Origin: Burkholderia cepacia
GTDB taxonomy: Bacteria > Pseudomonadota > Gammaproteobacteria > Burkholderiales > Burkholderiaceae
NCBI RefSeq assembly: GCF_029962485.1
Contig: NZ_CP073637.1
Span: 1,860,001 to 1,924,000 of the forward strand
DNA: 64,000 bases
Direction of reading: 5' to 3'
Shown here one piece after another: positions 34,726 through 43,981 of this stretch (the first letter of the stretch is position 1; every line of letters begins with the position of its first letter). The notes under the pieces are model-generated. The model was not told the DNA's origin. It saw only the letters and a program-made list of their open reading frames with translations, and made no database searches. The translations under genes were made by a program, and so were the position numbers.

Positions 34726-35523
34726 TCAACTGCCCGCGAGGTGGCGCTGGAGAAAACCGCTAACCGCGCGCAGCGTCGGCGCATGCGTCGCGATGCCGGC
34801 GCGCGTCGTACCGGCATAACGCGCGCATTCGGTCGGGACGCCCGCGGCAATCAGCGACGCGGCGTAATGTTCGGCTTCGAGATGCAACGGGTCGTGCTCG
34901 ACCGTGGCGATGAACGTGGCCGGCAGACGGGCGAGGCGGCACGATTCGAGCGGCGCGGCATACGGATGCACGCGCTGCGACAGCGACGGCAGATACGCGC
35001 GATAGCTAGCCGCCAGCGTGTCGATGGCCGGCACTACGTCGGTCGTGTAGCGGCCGACACGCGTCATGCTCGGATCGAGCAGCGGCGCGATCAGCACCTG
35101 CGCACGGATACCGGTGTCGCCGCGGTCGCGCGCAATCGCGGCAACGCCTGCGGCGATATTCCCGCCGGCGTCGTGGCCGGCCACGGCCATTTGCCGCTTG
35201 TCCGCACGCATCGCACGGGCTTCCGCTTGCGCCCACCGCAGTGCCCGGTGCGCGTCTTCCACCGCGCTCGGGAACGGCAAGGCCGGCGCGAGCGAGTAGC
35301 CGACGGACAGCACCCATGCGCGCACCTGCAACGCGAGCGCTTCGCAGACGGCGTCGGTGTCGTCGAGCGAGCCGCCGGTGAACAGGCCACCATGGAAATA
35401 GAGGACGATCGACAGCGGGTGTTTTTGCGTCGGCGGCCGGAAGCTGCGCACGTCGATCGGCTGGCGATGGCCGTCGATACGGGCGTCTTCGACCTGCAAA
35501 CCGGAAAGGGAAACGGTAGACAT
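34726..35523 (-). CDS. HSL-type alpha/beta hydrolase with altered nucleophile
   Basis: A 265-residue member of the hormone-sensitive-lipase-like esterase group. The oxyanion motif is FHGG and the elbow reads AGHDAGGN near residue 149, where Asp replaces the usual Ser (GDSAGG). The acid may be in EHDPL and the C-terminal His in IATHAPTLRAV. The Asp could make it inactive as an esterase or give another chemistry (dehalogenase-type Asp nucleophiles exist in the superfamily). The start at 35523 is uncertain; a farther ATG adds 38 residues. Confidence 0.8.
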   Translation of the reverse strand: MSTVSLSGLQVEDARIDGHRQPIDVRSFRPPTQKHPLSIVLYFHGGLFTGGSLDDTDAVCEALALQVRAWVLSVGYSLAPALPFPSAVEDAHRALRWAQAEARAMRADKRQMAVAGHDAGGNIAAGVAAIARDRGDTGIRAQVLIAPLLDPSMTRVGRYTTDVVPAIDTLAASYRAYLPSLSQRVHPYAAPLESCRLARLPATFIATVEHDPLHLEAEHYAASLIAAGVPTECARYAGTTRAGIATHAPTLRAVSGFLQRHLAGS

Positions 35524-35665
35524 ACCAGTCAACGCGGCTGCGTTCTCGTTTGCTTGAACAATGAACGCATTCTGGTTGTTACCGCGAAGCTGATAAATCT
35601 CGCGCTTGCCGCAACAGTGTTCTCTTCCTGAGAACAATGTGGCGGCCGTTGCCGGCGGGGCCGGC

Positions 35666-36670
35666 CTACGCTAGCGGCACGTCCTCGTCGCCGTCCGCGT
35701 CGATCTCGTCACCGTCCGGCGCATCGATGCTGGTTGGGCCGCAGCGGGCATCCGTTTCCGGCGTGCTGGACAGCCGCGGATCGTGGCGGAACAGCTCGGC
35801 GATCCAGTCGACGAACGCGCGCACGGTGGCGGACAGGTGGCGATTGTGCGGATAGACCGCCGAGATGGGCAGCGGCGGCGGCTTCCATTGCGACAGGATC
35901 TCGACCAGCGCCCCCGCTTCGAGGTGCGGCAGCGCGAGGAAGCGCGCGCCCTGGACGATGCCGAGCCCCTTCAGCGCGCCGCTCAGATAAGCCTCCGCAT
36001 CGTTCACGGCGATCGAGCCGCGCATCTTCACTTCGACCGCGCGGCCGTCGACGTCGAACGTGAGCGGCATGATCCGCCCCGTGCGCCCCCAGTAGTAATT
36101 CACGGTCCGGTGATCGGCGAGTTCCTCGAGCGTGCGCGGCGTGCCGAACTGCTCGAGATAACCGGGGCTCGCGACCGTCACGCCCTGGTAGATGCCGACG
36201 CGTCGCGCCACGAGCGACGAATCCTGCAACGTGCCGATGCGCACCACGCAGTCGATGCCTTCCTGAACGAGGTCGAGCGGCTTGTCGCCGAGGCCGAGCA
36301 TCAGGTCGATATCGGGGTAGCGTGCATGAAAGTCGTTCAGCGCGGGCATCACGATCACGCGCCCGAGCGCGCCGGGCATGTCCACGCGCAACCGTCCGCG
36401 CGGCGATCGGTCTTTGCCGAGGAACGAGTTTTCGATGTCGTCGAGATCCGCGAGCACGCGCACGCATCGCTCGTAATAGGCGGCGCCGTCCGCGGTCAGG
36501 TTCAGGCTGCGCGTGGTGCGCTGCAGCAGCCGCGCTTTCAGGTGGGCTTCGAGGCCCTGGACGATCACGGTCACGCGCCCGCGAGTCAGGTCCATCGTAT
36601 CGGCTGCACGCGTAAAGCTTTTCGTTTCCACGACGCGCGCGAACACGCGCATGGCCAGCACGATATCCAT
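35666..36670 (-). CDS. LysR-family regulator with acidic tail
   Basis: A 334-residue LysR regulator. The helix-turn-helix (MRVFARVVETKSFTRAAD) and effector domain are standard. The last 25 residues are an unusual Asp/Glu-rich tail (DGDEIDADGDEDV). It is upstream of and on the same strand as the hydrolase, SDR and SnoaL-like genes, separated by 142 bp, and may control them. Confidence 0.9.
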   Translation of the reverse strand: MDIVLAMRVFARVVETKSFTRAADTMDLTRGRVTVIVQGLEAHLKARLLQRTTRSLNLTADGAAYYERCVRVLADLDDIENSFLGKDRSPRGRLRVDMPGALGRVIVMPALNDFHARYPDIDLMLGLGDKPLDLVQEGIDCVVRIGTLQDSSLVARRVGIYQGVTVASPGYLEQFGTPRTLEELADHRTVNYYWGRTGRIMPLTFDVDGRAVEVKMRGSIAVNDAEAYLSGALKGLGIVQGARFLALPHLEAGALVEILSQWKPPPLPISAVYPHNRHLSATVRAFVDWIAELFRHDPRLSSTPETDARCGPTSIDAPDGDEIDADGDEDVPLA

Positions 36671-36921
36671 TGTCCGGACCTTTCAGTACGACGCGTTGAA
36701 CCGCTTGAAACCCGGAAGCGCCCGATACCCGCAGGCGGACGCACCCCGGGCCCTCAAGCCCAGCGCGCAGTCTAAACCGCGACGCGGCAGGCCGCCACAC
36801 ACGGTGGCCGCTTCGCAGCCGGCCCGATTCCGCGGTCGGCGCGCACCGGTCCGGTCGAGCGCGGACGAATGCCCTAAACTGGCTGCTCATCGCGTTGAAA
36901 CACTGCCCGGGGAGCGTTCCG

Positions 36922-37578
36922 ATGAAACTGGTAGGCCCGTGGTTGTCGGGGTACACGCGCCGCGTCGGCGTGACGTTGAATCTCCTGAACATTCCGTTCG
37001 AGCATCTGCCTTTTCACGCCTACCGCGAGCCGGAGCGCGTCGCGGCATTCAGCCCGATGAAGCGGGTGCCGGCGCTGCAACTGGACGACGGGCAGGTCCT
37101 GATCGACAGCGGCGCGATCGTCGACTACCTGGACAGCCTCGTCCCGGTCGAGCAGCGCCTGATGCCTGCCGGCGGCCCCGAGCGCGTGCGTGCGATGCAG
37201 CTCACGAGCTATGCCTCCGCGTGCTACGACAAGCTGGCACGTTATTGCGACGAACTGATGCTGCGCCCCGAGTCCCATCGACTGCCGCATCTGCAGGCCG
37301 GCTATGTGGCGCAGATGCAGGCCGGATTCGGCATGCTGAACGAGGCTTGCGGCGAACCGTGGATGCTCGGGGAGCGTATTTCGCAAGCCGACGTCATGTC
37401 CGTCATCGCGTTTCAGAGTGCAGCGACGGTCGTGCCGCAGGCGGTCAACGGCGACGCATTCCCGCAACTGGCGCGCGTCGCGCAGCATGCGATGCAGTCG
37501 GCGGCGTTCGCCTCGACGGTGCCCGACCCCGGCGATCTGCAGGCGTCGGGGTTGTCCGGTGCGAACAGCGGGGCATAG
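36922..37578 (+). CDS. Glutathione S-transferase
   Basis: A 218-residue cytosolic GST. The thioredoxin-like N-domain ends with KRVPALQLDDGQVLIDSGAIVDYL (cis-Pro and Ser-binding residues), and an all-alpha C-domain follows. The likely catalytic residue is near the SGYTRRV start. GGGGAG lies before the ATG at 36922; the upstream ATG at 36895 is not supported. The substrate is unknown. Confidence 0.9.
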   Translation: MKLVGPWLSGYTRRVGVTLNLLNIPFEHLPFHAYREPERVAAFSPMKRVPALQLDDGQVLIDSGAIVDYLDSLVPVEQRLMPAGGPERVRAMQLTSYASACYDKLARYCDELMLRPESHRLPHLQAGYVAQMQAGFGMLNEACGEPWMLGERISQADVMSVIAFQSAATVVPQAVNGDAFPQLARVAQHAMQSAAFASTVPDPGDLQASGLSGANSGA

Positions 37579-37756
37579 CGGCCACTTCCGCGTTGCCGCG
37601 CCATTGTTTCCGCGCGGCCAACTGTGAAGTCGTCCGCCATGTATTTATCGGGCAGGCGACCGTTCCGATAATCGAAGCCATACGGTCAGGTCAGGGCAGG
37701 GCGCGCGGCGATCCGGTCGCGACACGCCGGGCTCGCGGTTCACGGCGGAGGCGATG

Positions 37757-38347
37757 ATGGAAACGATGGCGCTCGAACAGGCTGTGCACGGCAGCACCGA
37801 ACCGGACGAACCGGCGCTCGGCATCCGGCGCATCTGGGCCGCGAAGGACGGCACGCCGATCCTCCTGCGTGCGATCGAGCACGGCGATCTCGACATCGAA
37901 CGCGAGCTGGTCGAGCGGCTGTCGAGCCACAGCCGCTACATGCGGCTGATGTCGGCACGCAAGCCGACCGAAGACGAGATGATCCGATGGACCCGCATCG
38001 ACCGCCGGCGGGAAGGCGCGGTGATCGCGACGATCTGGGCCGGCGGCCGCGAGCGGCTGATCGGCGTTGCGCGCTATGCGATGGACGAAGGCGAAACCGA
38101 TGTCGTCGAGTGCGCGATCGTGATCGACGACGTGTGGCAGCAGCAAGGGCTCGGCCGTGTGCTGTTGTCGCGCCTGATCGAACTGGCGCGACGCTCGGGC
38201 ATGCGGCAGATGGTCGGCACGATGTTGACCGAAAACGATGCGATGAAGGGCCTCGCGCGTTCCATCGGGTTCACGCTATCCCACCAGCCGGGGAGCGCAT
38301 TCGTGACGGATCTGCGGCTCGACCTGGCTACCCGTCGGGGCGCTTGA
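37757..38347 (+). CDS. GNAT acetyltransferase
   Basis: A 196-residue GNAT protein with the acetyl-CoA loop QQQGLGRVLLSRLIELARRSG (about residue 133) after the strand CAIVIDDVW. The C-terminal ENDAMKGLARSIGFTLS is typical. GGAGG precedes two adjacent ATGs; the second (37757) has better spacing. The substrate is not known; its N-terminal 65 residues resemble acyl-CoA-synthetase-linked protein acetyltransferases (Pat-type GNAT domain). Confidence 0.87.
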   Translation: METMALEQAVHGSTEPDEPALGIRRIWAAKDGTPILLRAIEHGDLDIERELVERLSSHSRYMRLMSARKPTEDEMIRWTRIDRRREGAVIATIWAGGRERLIGVARYAMDEGETDVVECAIVIDDVWQQQGLGRVLLSRLIELARRSGMRQMVGTMLTENDAMKGLARSIGFTLSHQPGSAFVTDLRLDLATRRGA

Positions 38348-38372
38348 AGGAGGGCGCTTGCGGGCATCCGGC

Positions 38373-38389
38373 CGCCGCCACACGCGGCG
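38373..38389. terminator. Short hairpin between convergent genes
   Basis: CGCCGC and GCGGCG around a five-base loop, between the acetyltransferase stop (38347) and the LuxR-family stop (38392). There is no T-run, so the call is tentative. Confidence 0.3.
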
Positions 38390-38391
38390 AA

Positions 38392-39210
38392 TTACGCGGA
38401 TTCCCCCGCTCTCGCCGGATCGTAGAACAACGCGAAGAGTTCGGACTGCGACCCGACACCGAGCTTTGCGTAGATATGTTTTTTATGCGCACGCACGGTC
38501 TCGAACGAGATCGACAGCTTCTCGCCGATCGCGCGCGTCGAGAACCCGCTCAACGACAGCATCGCCACTTCGATTTCGCGCGTCGTCAACGCGCCGCGTC
38601 CGTTCTTGCCGGTCAGCATGCCGAAACGCGCGTGCGGATCGGGGGCGTCGCTCTCCGTTGCGCGCGGCGCCTCCTTCACGGCGAACGTCTCGAAGCGCAG
38701 GCGCTGCTGCATCAACGACAGCACCCACGGCGTGTACAGCGTGAGCAAGGCCATCTCGCGGTCGTCGTACTTGCTCGTCTTGCCGAGTGAAAAACCCAGC
38801 GTGTGATCGCGATCGATCACGACGTTGAAATGCACTTCGTCGCCGACGATGTTCTTCTTGAAGTAGCGCTGGTAGTACTCGGTCATCCGGAAGTTGTCCG
38901 GCGCGACGTCGGCGAGCGTGTAGAAGCCCGACGCCTGCGTTTCGAACGCGGCGAGATAGAACGGATCGAGCTGGTAGAGCGCGGCCAGATAGTCCTGGAA
39001 CATCAGGTCGACCTTGCCGTCCGGCATCGCCTGTTCGGCGAGCACGAGCGGCGCGGCATCGCGTGCGAAACGCAGCGCGACCCAGTTGTCGAAATCGAGG
39101 TGCCGTTCGAGCACGCGCGTGAGGCGCGCCCAGAAATGCGGGCCATCGAGGGCGTCGATGGCCGAACCGATCTCCCGATGAAAAGCGAGATCTCGCCATT
39201 CGAGGTCCAT
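38392..39210 (-). CDS. LuxR-family transcription regulator
   Basis: A 272-residue regulator with a C-terminal LuxR helix-turn-helix (LTTREIEVAMLSLSGFSTRAIGEKLSISFETVRAHKKHIYAKLGV in essence, residues about 205-250). The N-terminal 190 residues form a sensor domain unlike an acyl-homoserine-lactone pocket I can recognise. GGAGG stands before the ATG. It is divergent from the amidase and permease genes, which it probably controls; two palindromes lie in the shared gap. Confidence 0.88.
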   Translation of the reverse strand: MDLEWRDLAFHREIGSAIDALDGPHFWARLTRVLERHLDFDNWVALRFARDAAPLVLAEQAMPDGKVDLMFQDYLAALYQLDPFYLAAFETQASGFYTLADVAPDNFRMTEYYQRYFKKNIVGDEVHFNVVIDRDHTLGFSLGKTSKYDDREMALLTLYTPWVLSLMQQRLRFETFAVKEAPRATESDAPDPHARFGMLTGKNGRGALTTREIEVAMLSLSGFSTRAIGEKLSISFETVRAHKKHIYAKLGVGSQSELFALFYDPARAGESA

Positions 39211-39224
39211 CGTGTCCTCCGGTG

Positions 39225-39276
39225 AGGGTAACCCTGGCGGGGAATTTCAGGTCAAAAATAATAACCCGATAATCGG
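39225..39276. promoter_or_regulatory. Two small palindromes in LuxR/amidase divergent region
   Basis: AGGGTAACCCT (39225-39235) and CCGATAATCGG (39266-39276) are perfect palindromes with one central base. They are 41 bp apart, about four helical turns, within the 178-bp divergent gap. They are possible binding sites of the LuxR-type regulator. Confidence 0.45.
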
Positions 39277-39388
39277 CCTCACTTCGAAAGGCAGTGGCAG
39301 ACGCTGCCGTTTCGCTCGACGAAGCGTCGTAGGCGCAATGCAATGGCTACGACACGCAGATGAAAGGTTACTGGAAGGAGCAGGTTTC

Positions 39389-40234
39389 ATGCAGGTAGAA
39401 CTCGCGCAACTCGCGCTGGTCGACGGCGACGTCGCCCACAACACGCGCAAGGCGCTCGACACGATCGGCCGCGTCGATACGGCAGGCGGCACGAAGCTGG
39501 TCGTGTTCCCCGAAACGACGCTGTCGGGCTTCCCGACGCGGGACAACGTCGCCGACGTCGCGCAGACGCTCGACGGTCCCGCGTTGTCCGCGGTACGCGA
39601 CGCCGCGCGCCAAAAAGGCGTCGCGGTCGCCGTCGGCCTCGCGGAGCGCGACGGCGGACAGTTCTATAACACCACGGTGCTCGTCGACGAGCAGGGCGAC
39701 ATCGTGCTGCGCTATCGCAAGACCCATCTGTGGGCGTCGGATGTCGGCGTATTCACGCCGGGCGACCGTTTCGCGACCTGCACGTGGAACGGCCTGACGG
39801 TGGGCCTGCTGATCTGCTACGACATCGAATTCCCTGAGACGGCGCGCGCGGTCGGTGCGCTCGACGCCGATCTGCTGATCGTCACCAACGGCAACATGGA
39901 CCCGTTCGGCCCCGTGCATCGCCGCGCGATCGCGGCGCGTGCGATGGAGAACCAGATGTTCGCGCTGATGGTGAACCGGTGCGGCTCCGGCGACGACGAC
40001 CTGACGTTCGCCGGCCAGTCCGCGCTGGTCGATCCGTTCGGCGAGAGCATGCTCGAACTCGGCCGGGACGAGGCAGTCGTGCAGGCGAGCCTCGACCTGA
40101 CGCGTCTCGAAGCGAGCCGCGAACACTACAGCTATCTGCACGACGCACGCGTGACGCTCGGTCTCGCGCCCGTCGAACAGCCGAACGGACGTCGCGCGCT
40201 GATGATCGACGCGCGACGTCACCGCGCCGGGTAA
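39389..40234 (+). CDS. Nitrilase-superfamily amidohydrolase
   Basis: A 281-residue carbon-nitrogen hydrolase. The Glu-Lys-Cys triad is visible: FPETTLSG (Glu about residue 42), RKTHLW (Lys about 113) and LLICYDIEFPE (Cys about 145). This branch cleaves amides or carbamoyl groups. GGAAGGAG precedes the ATG at 39389; the longer frame from 39212 covers the regulatory palindromes. It is followed by an amino-acid permease at 40359, so an imported amide or amino-acid derivative is a likely substrate. Confidence 0.9.
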   Translation: MQVELAQLALVDGDVAHNTRKALDTIGRVDTAGGTKLVVFPETTLSGFPTRDNVADVAQTLDGPALSAVRDAARQKGVAVAVGLAERDGGQFYNTTVLVDEQGDIVLRYRKTHLWASDVGVFTPGDRFATCTWNGLTVGLLICYDIEFPETARAVGALDADLLIVTNGNMDPFGPVHRRAIAARAMENQMFALMVNRCGSGDDDLTFAGQSALVDPFGESMLELGRDEAVVQASLDLTRLEASREHYSYLHDARVTLGLAPVEQPNGRRALMIDARRHRAG

Positions 40235-40358
40235 TCCGGCTTCACCCGCTTGTCCCTCTGCGGCATCGCGCGGGCGTCACGCCCGGCGCGTGCCTGCCCA
40301 TTCCATTGAAATGCCGGTTACAGGCATGCGTATCGGCCCCAAGGGCCCAGGAGATAAC

Positions 40359-41699
40359 ATGCAAGCATCGTCCTCCCACGAACCCGCGCGCCTGAAGCGC
40401 ACGCTCGGCCTGCCGTCCGTGCTGCTGTTCGGCCTCGCCTATATGGCGCCGCTGATCGTCTACGGTACCTACGGCGTGCTCGCCAAGGCGAGCGACGACA
40501 CGGCCGCGCTCGCGTACCTGCTCGCGCTGGTCGCCATTGCGTTCACCGCGCTCAGCTACGGCAAGCTCGCGCGGCTCTATCCCGCCGCAGGTTCTGCTTA
40601 TACGTACACGCGCAAGACGTTCAACCCGCACCTGGGCTTCATGATCGGCTGGGCGACGCTGCTCGATTATTTTTTCCTGCCGATGGTGATCTGGCTGATC
40701 GGCGCGGCCTATCTGAACGCGGCATTTCCGCATGTGCCGACGTGGATCTGGATCGTCGCGTTCATCGTGCTGACGAGCGGCCTGAACATCTTCGGCATCG
40801 AACTGGCCGCGCGCTTCAACATCGTGCTGATGATCGTGCAACTGGCGATCGTCGGGATGTTCGTCGTGCTGTGCTGGCACTACGCATCGGCGGCGGCGGG
40901 CGCGGGCGGTATCGCGATGGCTGAGCCGTTCTTCAAGCCGCACGTGCCGTTCGGCGCGACGATGGCCGGTGCCGCGATCGCCGCGTACTCCTACCTCGGC
41001 TTCGACGCGGTATCGACGCTCACCGAGGAAACGATCGATCCGAAAAAGAACATGCCGCGCGCGATCCTGCTGATTGCGCTGATCGGTGGCGCGATTTTCG
41101 TGATCGCCGCGTACACGATGCAGCTCGCGCACCCGGGCGTCGAGTTCAAGGACACGGATTCGGCCGCATTCGAAGTCGCGAAGATGATCGGCGGCGACCT
41201 GTTCGTGACGGTGTTCCTTGCCGGTTTGATCCTTGCGCAGTTCGCGTCGGGCATCTCCGCGCAGGCGAGCGTCGGCCGGCTGCTGTATGCGATGGGCCGC
41301 GATGAAATCCTGCCGAAGCGCATCTTCGGTTTCATTCACCCGCGCTTCAAGACGCCCGCGATCAATATCGCACTGGCCGGCATCGTCGGACTGATCGCAT
41401 TGAAGCTGGATGTCGCCACGTCGACGTCGTTCATCAACTTCGGGGCGTTCCTGGCCTTTACGGCCGTCAATCTGTGCGTGATTCGCCTGTACCTGTCGGG
41501 CAATCACGGCGAACGCAGGATCGGCGTGTTCGGCGGCATCGTCTTTCCGGTGATCGGCGCGGTGGCCGATATCTGGTTGCTCGTCAGCCTCGAGAAGACC
41601 GCGCTCGTGCTCGGCGTCGTGTGGTTCGCGCTCGGGCTCGTGTATCTGTGCTGGATTACTCGGCTGTTTCGGCAGGCGCCGCCGGAAGTGGCGATCTGA
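40359..41699 (+). CDS. APC-family amino-acid permease
   Basis: A 446-residue, 12-segment transporter of the amino-acid/polyamine/organocation superfamily. It has the N-terminal LFGLAYMAPLIVYGTYG, SYGKLARLYPAAGSAYTYTRK and a GFDAVSTLTEE segment characteristic of the family. The ATG at 40359 has GGAG upstream. It lies 124 bp after the amidase gene and is probably in the same operon, supplying its substrate. Confidence 0.9.
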   Translation: MQASSSHEPARLKRTLGLPSVLLFGLAYMAPLIVYGTYGVLAKASDDTAALAYLLALVAIAFTALSYGKLARLYPAAGSAYTYTRKTFNPHLGFMIGWATLLDYFFLPMVIWLIGAAYLNAAFPHVPTWIWIVAFIVLTSGLNIFGIELAARFNIVLMIVQLAIVGMFVVLCWHYASAAAGAGGIAMAEPFFKPHVPFGATMAGAAIAAYSYLGFDAVSTLTEETIDPKKNMPRAILLIALIGGAIFVIAAYTMQLAHPGVEFKDTDSAAFEVAKMIGGDLFVTVFLAGLILAQFASGISAQASVGRLLYAMGRDEILPKRIFGFIHPRFKTPAINIALAGIVGLIALKLDVATSTSFINFGAFLAFTAVNLCVIRLYLSGNHGERRIGVFGGIVFPVIGAVADIWLLVSLEKTALVLGVVWFALGLVYLCWITRLFRQAPPEVAI

Positions 41700-41943
41700 G
41701 CAGGGCGAGGAGGGGGCCGACGCGGTAGTTTCCACCGGCCGTCGTCGGTCGAATGGGATCCGCATCGATCGGTCGGCGATTTTGCCGCGACGGTGATTCT
41801 CAAGCGGCGCCGGCAACTCAGCGGTTTCGAGGACGCCGGCGATCGTCATCCCCGCGCGCACGACGCTGCGTTACAAGGGCGAACCGTTAGCAAGCGGTGT
41901 CGGGTATATTCAGCAAGTGCTCCATCATCAAGGTAGCCATTCA

Positions 41944-42813
41944 ATGGAATCACGACGCAAGGCAGTGGGCGTGGTCGCGCCTGCGGGTGTGCCCGATCCG
42001 GAAGGCATCGCGCGTGGCATTGCGCTCGTTGAAAGTTGGGGCTTCGAGGTCAGGGCGGGCGCGCATCTCGGCAGCCGGTACCGCTATTTCGCCGGTACCG
42101 CCGAGGAGCGCGCGGACGACCTGCGGCGCACCCTGATGGATCCGTCGATCGAGATCGTGTGGCTCGCGCGGGGGGGATTCGGTTGCGCGCATTTGCTTGA
42201 GCACTTGCCCGACGAGATCGCAACGCCAAAGACGATCATCGGCTTTTCCGACGCAACGTCACTGTTCTGCGCACTCGCGGATCGGCCCGGCGTGCGTTTG
42301 CTGCATGGCCCGACATTTCACAGTCTGGCGACCAAGGTCGACGACGCGACGCGCGCCGACATTCGCGCTGTGCTGACCGGCGACGAACGCGCCGCGCTGA
42401 GTCTGCGGCATTTATCCGGCGCCCCCGGTGCAGTGCGGGGACGTCTGTGCGGCGGCAACGTGACGGTACTCGCGAGCGTCGCGGGTACGCGCTGGTCGCT
42501 TCGCTCACGCGACGCGATCGTACTGCTGGAGGACGTGACGGAGTTCGGCTACCGGCTCGACCGCAGCCTGACGCAACTGCGTCTGAGCGGCGCGTTCGAC
42601 GGGGCCCGTGCGTTCGTGCTCGGGCAATTCACGCGCTGCCCGATCCCGGACGGCGCGGATTTCACGCTCGAGCAGATGCTTGTCGACGTGCTGGGCGGCT
42701 TCGGCCTGCCGATCTACTCGGGTCTGCCGATCGGACATGAACACCGCAACATCACTTGGCAATACGGCAACCAGGCTGCCATCGAGAACAGCGCGATCCG
42801 GTTCGTCGCGTAG
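41944..42813 (+). CDS. S66-family LD-carboxypeptidase
   Basis: A 289-residue peptidase of the LdcA (S66) family that trims the L,D bond of muropeptide tetrapeptides in the cytoplasm for cell-wall recycling. The nucleophile is Ser in IIGFSDAT (about residue 105), the Glu is in LLEDVTEF and the His in IGHEHRN. ARGGFGCAHLL is typical. No signal peptide is seen. The ATG at 41944 fits the family start; 41917 adds nine residues. A transposase remnant begins 8 bp after its stop. Confidence 0.9.
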   Translation: MESRRKAVGVVAPAGVPDPEGIARGIALVESWGFEVRAGAHLGSRYRYFAGTAEERADDLRRTLMDPSIEIVWLARGGFGCAHLLEHLPDEIATPKTIIGFSDATSLFCALADRPGVRLLHGPTFHSLATKVDDATRADIRAVLTGDERAALSLRHLSGAPGAVRGRLCGGNVTVLASVAGTRWSLRSRDAIVLLEDVTEFGYRLDRSLTQLRLSGAFDGARAFVLGQFTRCPIPDGADFTLEQMLVDVLGGFGLPIYSGLPIGHEHRNITWQYGNQAAIENSAIRFVA

Positions 42814-42821
42814 CGTCGAGT

Positions 42822-43084
42822 CTAGAAGGTGATCGACAGCACCCGGTCAGCCGTCATGCTGTCCAATCGATTGTTGCTGGGCTTCGCGCGCCGTTGTGAC
42901 ACGAGACCTTGCGGCCCGTGCTCACGCAATCGGCCGACCAGTCGCCGGATCTGCCGTGTCGTCAGTCGAGTCGCTCGGCCGCGCGCCACGGCTGAAGCTT
43001 GCCGTCCGCGACGTCCTGAATGACCTTGAATCGATCCAGTTCGCGCATCGTCATCGTGATCGTGATCCGTTCCGTCGCAGCCAT
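42822..43084 (-). pseudogene. Transposase N-terminal remnant (ISNCY-like), frameshifted
   Basis: On the minus strand from an ATG at 43084 the frame reads MAATERITITMTMRELDRF, then a helix-turn-helix start (KLQPWRAAERLD), followed by a TGA. In the next frame the sequence continues as LTTRQIRRLVGRLREHG, a known ISNCY-type transposase region, up to a TAG at 42822. One base is missing at the join near 42970. Only about 85 of roughly 450 expected residues remain, so it is a dead fragment. Confidence 0.75.
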
Positions 43085-43218
43085 CGCAGCCTCCGACGCT
43101 GGATTGCCAGCGGTCGGTCAGCTTACGATGGGTCGAAAAGCGGACATTTGAACTTAGCTACTACAATCTGTTTGGGTGATAATTATGATTATGTCAAATA
43201 CAAGAGCTAGCAATTCCG

Positions 43219-43599
43219 ATGTCTTCTCACGGCACGCTGCAGGAGCTTCTCGACCTCATCGACGGCCTGTCCGTCAGCGATATCGCGTGAAAGTTGCGCT
43301 GCTGCATTCGCACTGTCCGCAACTACATCGCCGGCCGTTCACCGATACCGTGGCACCGCATTGAATTGCTTCGCCTGCTCGCGTGCGAAGCGCTCGGCGG
43401 ACCTAGCGTTAGCGGCGCAGCCGAGAGCGTCGAAGCCCCTGTGTCGCCAACATCGAACCCGATACCGCTGCGCGCGTGTTCGGGCGAAATGAAATTGTGC
43501 CGTTGCAGTCGCGGTGCCTGGAATTGAACGACTGGCTCGGCGAGGAAGTCGTGAGCTTCGATCCGTACGCCATTCCGCCGGCGCCGCCGGCAGCATAAA
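43219..43599 (+). pseudogene. Phage-type HTH protein, broken
   Basis: The frame from 43219 reads MSSHGTLQELLDLIDGLSVSDIA then TGA, where CGA (Arg) would continue as RKL. It resumes as RTVRNYIAGRSPIP in the same frame. Near 43460 a shift is needed to reach RVFGRNEIVPLQ and ELNDWLGEEVVSFDPYAIPPAPPAA before TAA. The pattern suggests a prophage-derived DNA-binding protein with a nonsense mutation and at least one frameshift. Confidence 0.6.
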
Positions 43600-43616
43600 C
43601 GCCGACCCTGGCGACG

Positions 43617-43979
43617 TTACGTGTGCGCCGCAGCGCGGGCACGCGGGCGCGAGCGTGTCGGTGCCGGCACCGGTGCCGCTTCTGCCGCCTGCACGGTCGG
43701 TGCAACGGTCAGGTGCAATCCCAACGCACCGACGACCTTCATGATCGTTGCAAACTCCGCATTCCCACCTTCCGACAGCGCACGGTAAAGCGCTTCGCGC
43801 TTTACGCCGGACTCGCGCGCCAGCGCGGTCATGCCGCGCGCTTTCGCGACATTCCCGAGCGCGGCCTGGATCAGCCGCGGATCGCCATCTTCGAAGGCTT
43901 GCGCCAGGTAGTGACGAATCGCCTCTTCGTCCTTCAGGTACTTCGAGCCGTCGAATTCCGCCAGTTCGCTGATTTTCAT
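43617..43979 (-). CDS. Antitoxin of HigBA-like module (XRE)
   Basis: A 120-residue antitoxin of the putative addiction-module family. It starts MKISELAEFDGSKYL with a helix-turn-helix (KARGMTALARESGVKREALYRALS near residues 55-80) and a basic, Ala/Pro-rich C-terminal tail. The start is 2 bp after the toxin stop at 43982, so the genes are coupled with the toxin first. It should neutralise the toxin and repress the pair. Confidence 0.88.
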   Translation of the reverse strand: MKISELAEFDGSKYLKDEEAIRHYLAQAFEDGDPRLIQAALGNVAKARGMTALARESGVKREALYRALSEGGNAEFATIMKVVGALGLHLTVAPTVQAAEAAPVPAPTRSRPRARAAAHT

Positions 43980-43981
43980 AC

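Noticed and set aside
40242..41861. 539-codon minus-strand frame across the permease
   Set aside because: Asp/Arg/His-rich mirror frame; the plus strand encodes a clear 12-segment permease.
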